This document shows, one piece after another, positions 22,389 to 27,631 of a stretch of DNA of 27,631 nt. The notes beneath the pieces are model-generated. The model saw only the letters and a list, made by a program, of their open reading frames with translations, made no database searches and was not told where the DNA came from. Location of the stretch: the NCBI GenBank assembly GCA_945860575.1, contig CAMAQQ010000002.1, forward strand, positions 1 through 27,631, given 5' to 3'. Both the position numbers and the translations under genes were made by a program. This stretch comes from Ferrithrix thermotolerans DSM 19514. Its GTDB lineage: Bacteria > Actinomycetota > Acidimicrobiia > Acidimicrobiales > Ilumatobacteraceae. Within the stretch, counting starts at the first letter, position 1. Every line of letters begins with the position of its first letter.

Positions 22389-22886
22389 TTAATTTGACTT
22401 AACTCGCTTTATTTTTTTCGCCTGGAGACCAGGAGATCTTTTAATTTGTTGCGACTCTAGTTTGCCCTGATTCGATAAATTACAACGATTGCAGCGTCCG
22501 TGAAACACGACACCAATTTCTTCAACAGCAAATCCGTCGGCACTACCAGCGCGCAACCTTGGCGCAGAAGTTATATCCACATCATGTATCGCACCGCACG
22601 AATCACAAACAAAATGTTGATGCTCGCCCATATTCGGATCAAATCTCGTCGCACCGTTGCCTAGGTCGACGAGTTGCAGTTCTCCCATTTCGGCGAGTTC
22701 ACCAAGAGTTTGGTAGATAGTACGAAGAGAAATACCAGGCATTTGCTTGCTGGCGATCTCAAACAGAGACTCGGCAGTTGGATGACTGTCGTTTTCGTGC
22801 AACAAATTAAACAACAGTTGGCGCTGCGGAGTCAGCTTCATTTGCTTGTCTCGAAATACTTGAACAAGTTCATTTGGCGAACGCAT
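22389..22886 (-). CDS. perR: Fur-family peroxide regulator, PerR type
   Basis: Fur-superfamily repressor. Reading from ATG 22886 gives 165 residues beginning MRSPNELVQVF. The winged helix runs through MKLTPQRQLLFNLLHE and ISLRTIYQTLGELAEMG. All residues of the B. subtilis PerR regulatory metal site align: H35 in HPTAES, D83 in RFD, H89 and H91 in EHQH, and D102 in IHD, where Fur and Zur usually have Glu. The structural zinc cysteines are C94/C97 and C132/C135. A basic tail of about 20 residues ends the protein. A TTG 22922 start would add 12 unconserved residues. A promoter fitting a leaderless start at 22886 supports the shorter form. Rubrerythrin directly downstream is a likely target. Confidence 0.9.
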   Translation of the reverse strand: MRSPNELVQVFRDKQMKLTPQRQLLFNLLHENDSHPTAESLFEIASKQMPGISLRTIYQTLGELAEMGELQLVDLGNGATRFDPNMGEHQHFVCDSCGAIHDVDITSAPRLRAGSADGFAVEEIGVVFHGRCNRCNLSNQGKLESQQIKRSPGLQAKKIKRVKSN

Positions 22887-22893
22887 GCCAATG

Positions 22894-22922
22894 ACGATAA
22901 CCAGTCTGACTCTAATTTGCAA
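22894..22922 (-). promoter_or_regulatory. perR: perR promoter, leaderless arrangement
   Basis: Minus strand: TTGCAA (22917-22922) as -35, 17 bases, TATCGT (22894-22899) as -10, then seven bases to ATG 22886. This places transcription start at or beside the start codon. Spacing is ideal; the hexamers match consensus in part. Confidence 0.55.
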
Positions 22923-23014
22923 GTCATGCTAATTAACAATTGATGTGACTTATGGCTAATTCGGTTCGCAAAACCTGTTCACGACTCGGCGAATAACCAG
23001 CCTTGCTTTAGGCT
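22923..23014. promoter_or_regulatory. Divergent perR-glpD region
   Basis: GCTAATT occurs at 22928-22934 and 22955-22961, and CTAATT at 22912-22917: three direct copies near the perR promoter that may be regulator sites. On the plus strand TAGGCT (23009-23014) lies six bases before ATG 23021 of glpD, fitting a leaderless start, but without a visible -35. Confidence 0.35.
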
Positions 23015-24676
23015 GTGGCAATGCCCCAGCCGATTGACCGAACTCAAAATCGTGTCGAGACTCTTGCGAAATTGAAGTCGCAGACTTTCGACATTGTTGT
23101 TATTGGGGGTGGCGTAACTGGACTTGGCGTCGCTTTAGACGCCGCGTCTCGCGGGCTGAGCGTGGCGTTGGTTGAGCGCGAAGACCTGGCGTCTGGAACA
23201 TCTTCGAAAAGCAGCAAATTGATTCATGGTGGACTTCGTTATCTGCAACAGGGCGAAGTTCGACTTGTTTACGAAGCACTGCACGAACGCCAAAGACTAA
23301 AGCGCAACGCCCCACACCTCGTGCAAACTTTGCCGTTCATGATTCCAATTCTTAATCGGGATGGTGTCGTCTCGAAAAAAATTGCGCGCGCACTTGGCTC
23401 GGCAATGTGGATGTATGACCTTACTGGCGGTTGGCGAATCGGAAAGTTTCATCGTCGCCTCAAAGCTGACAAAGCATTTTTGCATCTACCGACGATGCAG
23501 CGCGAGCGACTCGGGTCGGCATATGTTTATTACGATGCGATGGCCGACGATGCGCGTATCTGTGTCGCACTTGCTCGCACAGCAATAAATCATGGGGCTG
23601 TTATTTCGAATTACACGGCTGTTGACAAGATCTTGCATGATGACAATGGCAAAACATGCGGGGTTCAAGTCACAACTCATGACGCAGAAACTTTCGAAGT
23701 TCAAGCACGAATAGTGATCAACGCTGCAGGCGTCTGGTCAGACGAAGTTTTAACCACCGACCTTGGCTATGACCCGGACAGTATTCGACCAGCAAAAGGT
23801 GTACATCTAACCGTGCCATGGAAAAAAGTTCGCAATGACATCGCCGTCGTGATACCGGTGCCAGGCGATAAGCGAAGTTTATTTGTCGTGCCGTGGATCT
23901 CTAATTTTGACGGCACATATCAATACACATACGTCGGCACAACTGACACCGATTATCAAGGTTCAATCGATGACCCGCAGTGCACCAGCACCGATATCGA
24001 CTACGTACTTAAAGCTCTTAACGCCGCAGTCACTACAGATATCACTCGCGACGACATTACGGCTGTGTGGTCTGGACTAAGACCGCTAGTCAAAAGTGTC
24101 AGCGGCGAAAAAATTAATTCTCGAACCGCAGATCTTTCGCGACGACACAAAGTTGCTGCAACAAAATCTGGAATGATCACGGTGACGGGCGGAAAACTTA
24201 CGACCTATCGCAAAATGGCCGAAGATGCCGTGGACGAAGCACTCCTTTGTCTTGGCAAAAAGCCTCGTTGCAAAACTAAAGGTTTGTCATTGATCGGAGC
24301 CAGTTCTAAAAGTGCCAAAAATAGTGACGCCCGCGATCAACACCTGTACTTGCGGTTTGGTAGCGAGGCACAAATAATTAGAGATCTAATCAAACAAGAT
24401 GCAAGCCTTGGCGAGCAATTGATTCCTGGGCTGCCCTACTTGCGTGCTGAGGCTGTTTTTGCCGTAACCCATGAGATGGCTATAACTCTTGACGACATTC
24501 TTTCGCGTCGAACCCGAAGTCGAATAATTAATCGACGCGCGACCGTCGCCAACGCCCGAAATGTCGCCGAACAAGTTGCGCCTCTACTCAATTGGTCGGA
24601 GCAAGAGATCAATAACCAAGTGCTGGCGTTCGCCAACTCTTGCTCGCTTGAAGACGAAGCCTCAGTAACCGTTTAA
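23015..24676 (+). CDS. glpD: Aerobic glycerol-3-phosphate dehydrogenase
   Basis: FAD enzyme oxidising sn-glycerol-3-phosphate to dihydroxyacetone phosphate at the membrane and passing electrons to quinone, 553 residues. The dinucleotide fold VVIGGGVTGLGVALDAASRG begins near residue 28, DLASGTSSKSSKLIHGGLRYLQ is the GlpD signature, and VTGGKLTTYRKMAEDA marks the end of the FAD domain. The C-terminal cap domain (about 450-540) is complete. Start may be GTG 23015 or ATG 23021; the -10-like box placement favours the latter. The next gene starts nine bases after its stop. It is divergent from perR. It takes the product of glpK at 12166. Confidence 0.95.
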   Translation: MAMPQPIDRTQNRVETLAKLKSQTFDIVVIGGGVTGLGVALDAASRGLSVALVEREDLASGTSSKSSKLIHGGLRYLQQGEVRLVYEALHERQRLKRNAPHLVQTLPFMIPILNRDGVVSKKIARALGSAMWMYDLTGGWRIGKFHRRLKADKAFLHLPTMQRERLGSAYVYYDAMADDARICVALARTAINHGAVISNYTAVDKILHDDNGKTCGVQVTTHDAETFEVQARIVINAAGVWSDEVLTTDLGYDPDSIRPAKGVHLTVPWKKVRNDIAVVIPVPGDKRSLFVVPWISNFDGTYQYTYVGTTDTDYQGSIDDPQCTSTDIDYVLKALNAAVTTDITRDDITAVWSGLRPLVKSVSGEKINSRTADLSRRHKVAATKSGMITVTGGKLTTYRKMAEDAVDEALLCLGKKPRCKTKGLSLIGASSKSAKNSDARDQHLYLRFGSEAQIIRDLIKQDASLGEQLIPGLPYLRAEAVFAVTHEMAITLDDILSRRTRSRIINRRATVANARNVAEQVAPLLNWSEQEINNQVLAFANSCSLEDEASVTV

Positions 24677-24685
24677 GGACAATTC

Positions 24686-26197
24686 ATGACGACTACACGA
24701 CGAACACCACCGATTGAATTCTCGGCGGATGTCAGTCAGATCACCGACCGATTTGAAACAAGCGGTACACCTGTTTCTGCATCATTGCTTGCTGATTTAA
24801 ATAAGATTTGCGCGAGTTCAAGCGATCTTGCCGATCGTGTTGAACACTCGCGTGATTGGTGGCCACTGGCGATGCATTGGTCGCTCAACGCACAGACGGC
24901 TCGGCGCGCCGATGTAATTTGTAGGCCGACAACGACTAAACACATCAGCGACATCGTCGCGTTGTGCTCGACCAACTCGATTGCCGTAACCGTGTCGGGT
25001 GGACGATCTGGTGTTTGCGGCGCGGCTGTTCCATTATTTGGCGGCGTCGTAATTGACATGACTTCACTTGCTGGTGTTATAAATGTCGACGAAATTTCGG
25101 GTCTTGTTGAGGTCCTCCCCGGAACTTTTGGTCCAGATCTAGAAAACGTTTTACGCGAAAAGCACCATCTATCGGTAGGGCATTTCCCACAATCCTTTGA
25201 TATCTCAACTGTTGGTGGATGGATTGGATCTCGCGGTGCGGGCCAGTTTTCAACTCGCTACGGAAAAATCGACGACATGGTTGCCGGCCTCGAAGTCGTA
25301 CTCGCCGATGGCTCGGTTATTCTCACGGGCACCGAACCAGCAGGCGCGGCTGGCCCAAATCTCAGTTCACTGTTTATCGGCAGCGAAGGATCATTCGGGA
25401 TAATCAGCAAAGTTTGGTTGCGTGCACATCCAATCGCCCCAGCTCAACGACGGGCGGCATATATGTTCAGTTCGTTCGCCGATGCAGTTGAAGCGATGCG
25501 AGTCTCTATTCGTAGTGGTGCCACACCTGCCGTGTTGCGCCTTTATGACGAACGCGAGAGCAAGCGCGCTCACTCTGGGGATGGAACTCAATGCGCGCTG
25601 TTAGTGCTTGATGAAGGAGAAACTATTTTGATAGACGCGATGATGAAAATTGTCGATAATGCCTGTCAAGCAAATAATGCCCAGCCCGCAGATGTCGCGC
25701 TTGTCGAACATTGGATGGATCACCGCAACGACACAAGTGGTTTGCAAGTTTTATCTCAAAAGGGATTCGTGATCGACACGATGGAAGTTGCCGTTGCCTG
25801 GTCAAAAGTAAATCAAGTCGCAGAATCTGTAAAGAAATCAATAATGGCCGTTACTGGTGCAAGAAGTGCGAGTTGTCATATTTCGCACAGTTATGTCGAT
25901 GGCGCGTGCATTTATTTTACTTTTGTAGCAGAGCCGACAACCAACACGCTTGAAGCAATCGAAACAACCTACGAGGCTGTTTGGAATGCGGCACAAAATT
26001 CGGCACTTGATGCAGGCGCGAATCTTTCGCACCACCACGGAGTTGGGATCAATCGTGCGAAATATATCAAGCGTGCTCTCGGGCCGGCGCACGATGTTCT
26101 AGCGGCGATCAAAAATGCACTCGATCCAAAAGATGTTTTAAATCCGGGCAAACTCGGCTTTGCCTCAAGTCGCGGCGAAGTCAAAACAAAGAAATAG
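24686..26197 (+). CDS. FAD-binding oxidase, alkyl-DHAP synthase (AGPS)-like
   Basis: VAO/PCMH-type flavoprotein of 503 residues. FAD-binding elements are SGGRSG (104-109) and FPQSFDISTVGGWIGSRGAG (167-186). SHSYVDGACIYFTF (400-413) and LSHHHGVG (447-454) match alkyl-dihydroxyacetonephosphate synthase, where the corresponding tyrosine (Y403 here) and the triple histidine (449-451) are active-site residues. That enzyme swaps the acyl chain of acyl-DHAP for a fatty alcohol, starting ether lipids. Nine bases separate it from glpD, which makes DHAP, so the context agrees. Related proteins include D-lactate and glycolate oxidases; these usually lack the triple-His in this form. No acyl-DHAP or alcohol-forming gene is visible. 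Confidence 0.8.
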   Translation: MTTTRRTPPIEFSADVSQITDRFETSGTPVSASLLADLNKICASSSDLADRVEHSRDWWPLAMHWSLNAQTARRADVICRPTTTKHISDIVALCSTNSIAVTVSGGRSGVCGAAVPLFGGVVIDMTSLAGVINVDEISGLVEVLPGTFGPDLENVLREKHHLSVGHFPQSFDISTVGGWIGSRGAGQFSTRYGKIDDMVAGLEVVLADGSVILTGTEPAGAAGPNLSSLFIGSEGSFGIISKVWLRAHPIAPAQRRAAYMFSSFADAVEAMRVSIRSGATPAVLRLYDERESKRAHSGDGTQCALLVLDEGETILIDAMMKIVDNACQANNAQPADVALVEHWMDHRNDTSGLQVLSQKGFVIDTMEVAVAWSKVNQVAESVKKSIMAVTGARSASCHISHSYVDGACIYFTFVAEPTTNTLEAIETTYEAVWNAAQNSALDAGANLSHHHGVGINRAKYIKRALGPAHDVLAAIKNALDPKDVLNPGKLGFASSRGEVKTKK

Positions 26198-26201
26198 CAC
26201 C

Positions 26202-27631
26202 TTGGGCATTCTGGTCGTCGACGTCGGCACTAGTGGTTTGCGTGCGGCAGTCGTGCGCGAAGACGGCTCTGTAAATTTTTTAAATTACGAATCGTGCCGA
26301 CCAGACACCCCAACACCAGGTCATGTCGAATTTGATCCACAGAAAATGGGCGACGCTATTTTGCGGGTGTGCAATGCGACCATCTCACAATCCAAAAATT
26401 CAGACAAGATCGAGGCAGTTGGTATAACCAATCAGCGTGCATCAACTGTGATGTGGAGTAAATCAACTGGTAAACCTCTTGGCCCCGCACTCGGCTGGCA
26501 AGACTTGCGAACCGTGATTGAGTGCATCACTGCGGCATCTGATCACTCAATCAAACTTGCGCCAAACCAGACGGCAACAAAAGCTGCGTGGATGATTCAA
26601 AACTATTTGGTGGCGAAAAATCTTGATCTAAGTGACGTAAGAATCGGCACGGTTGATTCGTGGGTCGCATCAGTGCTTTCTAATAACGAATTACATGTGA
26701 CCGACTCAACTAATGCCGGAGCCACAGGTTTATGCACAATTGATGCGTCGTCTTGGTCTGAACGAATCTGCGGTCTGCTAAAAGTTGACGTTTCGTTGCT
26801 CCCAAAGATTGTCAAGTCGACTGGCGTGATTGGCAACGCAACTGCATTGCCGGGTGCACCTGTGATTGCATCGTTGATTGGTGATCAACAATCATCATTA
26901 ATTGGTCAAGGATGCATCAATAGTGGTGCCACAAAAATAACTTTCGGTACTGGCGGAATGCTTGATGTGTTTACCGGAACCGCCGGCCCCACAAAAATGC
27001 AGCGATCAGAAAACGGCAGTTATCCACTCGTGGCCTACAGCGACGAGCAGACGACATATTGGGCAGCCGAGGCGATAATGCTTTCAGCGGGCACGAACAT
27101 CGAATGGCTTCGCGATGATTTACAAATTATTTCAACAAGTCAAGAAAGTCATGAGATTGCATCGCAAGTCAAAGATTCTGGTGGCGTGGTTTTCGTACCT
27201 GCACTCTTTGGACTAGGCACGCCACATTGGGATTACGGTGCACGCGGCACATTGCTCGGTTTGACTCGTGGCACGACGCGAGCACATATTGTTCGAGCCG
27301 TTCTTGAAGGCATCGCACATCGCGGGGCAGACATGCTCGATGCCGTAATTGCCGACACCAAACTCTCCGTGTCATCGTTGCGAGTTGACGGCGGCATGAG
27401 CGAGAATCAGACATTCACACAATCTCTTGCTAATGCCACTGGCTTGAATATCGAAATCTCGCCGGTTGCCGAAGCCACCACACTTGGCGCCGCATTTCTG
27501 GCAGGTATTGCTGTTGGTACTTGGCCGTCAATTGCGCAGGCAACGATTACAGCTAAACCCGCAAAAGTAGTAACCCCGACAGAAAAACTCGATCGTGCAC
27601 AATGGCACGAGGCAATCGACCGCTCTCGCGG
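26202..27631 (+). CDS. FGGY-family kinase, glycerol-kinase paralogue, 3' end missing
   Basis: I translated this frame from TTG 26202, four bases after the previous stop; it remains open for 476 codons to the window edge and is nearly complete. FGGY landmarks are DVGTSGLR (7-14), GITNQR (74-79), IGDQQSSLIGQG (226-237, catalytic D228), HWDYGARG and VDGGMSENQ. Compared with GlpK at 12166, the glycerol-contacting Glu of NQRE is Ala (A80), and the Tyr of DPYFSGTK is Asn in APNQTATK (N122). The ATP-side and catalytic parts are intact. It is likely an active kinase for a substrate other than glycerol, or with altered affinity. It forms a tight plus-strand set with glpD and the AGPS-like gene. No Shine-Dalgarno sequence is clear. 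Confidence 0.88.
   Translation, partial: MGILVVDVGTSGLRAAVVREDGSVNFLNYESCRPDTPTPGHVEFDPQKMGDAILRVCNATISQSKNSDKIEAVGITNQRASTVMWSKSTGKPLGPALGWQDLRTVIECITAASDHSIKLAPNQTATKAAWMIQNYLVAKNLDLSDVRIGTVDSWVASVLSNNELHVTDSTNAGATGLCTIDASSWSERICGLLKVDVSLLPKIVKSTGVIGNATALPGAPVIASLIGDQQSSLIGQGCINSGATKITFGTGGMLDVFTGTAGPTKMQRSENGSYPLVAYSDEQTTYWAAEAIMLSAGTNIEWLRDDLQIISTSQESHEIASQVKDSGGVVFVPALFGLGTPHWDYGARGTLLGLTRGTTRAHIVRAVLEGIAHRGADMLDAVIADTKLSVSSLRVDGGMSENQTFTQSLANATGLNIEISPVAEATTLGAAFLAGIAVGTWPSIAQATITAKPAKVVTPTEKLDRAQWHEAIDRSR

Overview
The window reads as a chromosomal segment of an actinobacterium. The evidence is a WhiB protein with its four conserved cysteines, a DUF3040 membrane protein, a PimB-type mannosyltransferase, a meso-diaminopimelate-type MurE, small proteins of actinobacterial type, and a structured leader in front of rsmH. 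Base composition looks balanced by eye rather than strongly GC-rich. With the gene content this suggests an Acidimicrobiia-like lineage, but that placement is inference. The segment is gene-dense and collinear with core metabolism. I see no phage, transposon, CRISPR, tRNA or rRNA gene, and no gene-free stretch over 300 bases.

Region 1 (1-5653, minus strand) is the start of the division and cell-wall cluster: mraZ, rsmH, an ftsL-like gene, ftsI and murE, with murE cut by the left edge. The genes after rsmH are packed with 1-bp gaps or ATGA overlaps. MraZ-type repeat boxes lie upstream of mraZ. The 214-base mraZ-rsmH gap can fold into an extensive RNA structure.

Region 2 (5743-11005, minus strand) is one long run: dinB, DUF3040, a ROK sugar kinase, an acyl-CoA dehydrogenase, a small conserved protein, an HNH endonuclease and a lipoate-ligase-like protein.

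Region 3 (11062-13620, plus strand) holds a small membrane protein, an inositol-monophosphatase-type phosphatase and glycerol kinase glpK.

Region 4 (13634-19725, minus strand) runs whiB, trpD, thrB, a small Cys-rich protein, queG, a PimB-like glycosyltransferase, an SRPBCC protein and a second ROK kinase.

Region 5 (19833-22886, minus strand) is an oxidative-stress module: a PerR-type regulator with all five metal-site residues, a rubrerythrin without rubredoxin domain, a two-ferredoxin/CCG Fe-S protein and a DUF3501 protein.

Region 6 (23015-27631, plus strand) is a glycerol-phosphate cluster divergent from perR: glpD, an alkyl-DHAP-synthase-like flavoprotein and a second FGGY kinase cut by the right edge. 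That kinase has lost two of the residues that hold glycerol in GlpK. GlpK and GlpD make DHAP, the backbone used by alkyl-DHAP synthase.

The observations most worth following are the rsmH leader RNA, the PerR/rubrerythrin module, the divergent FGGY kinase beside the AGPS-like gene, and the arginine-rich repeat tail of the FtsL-like protein.
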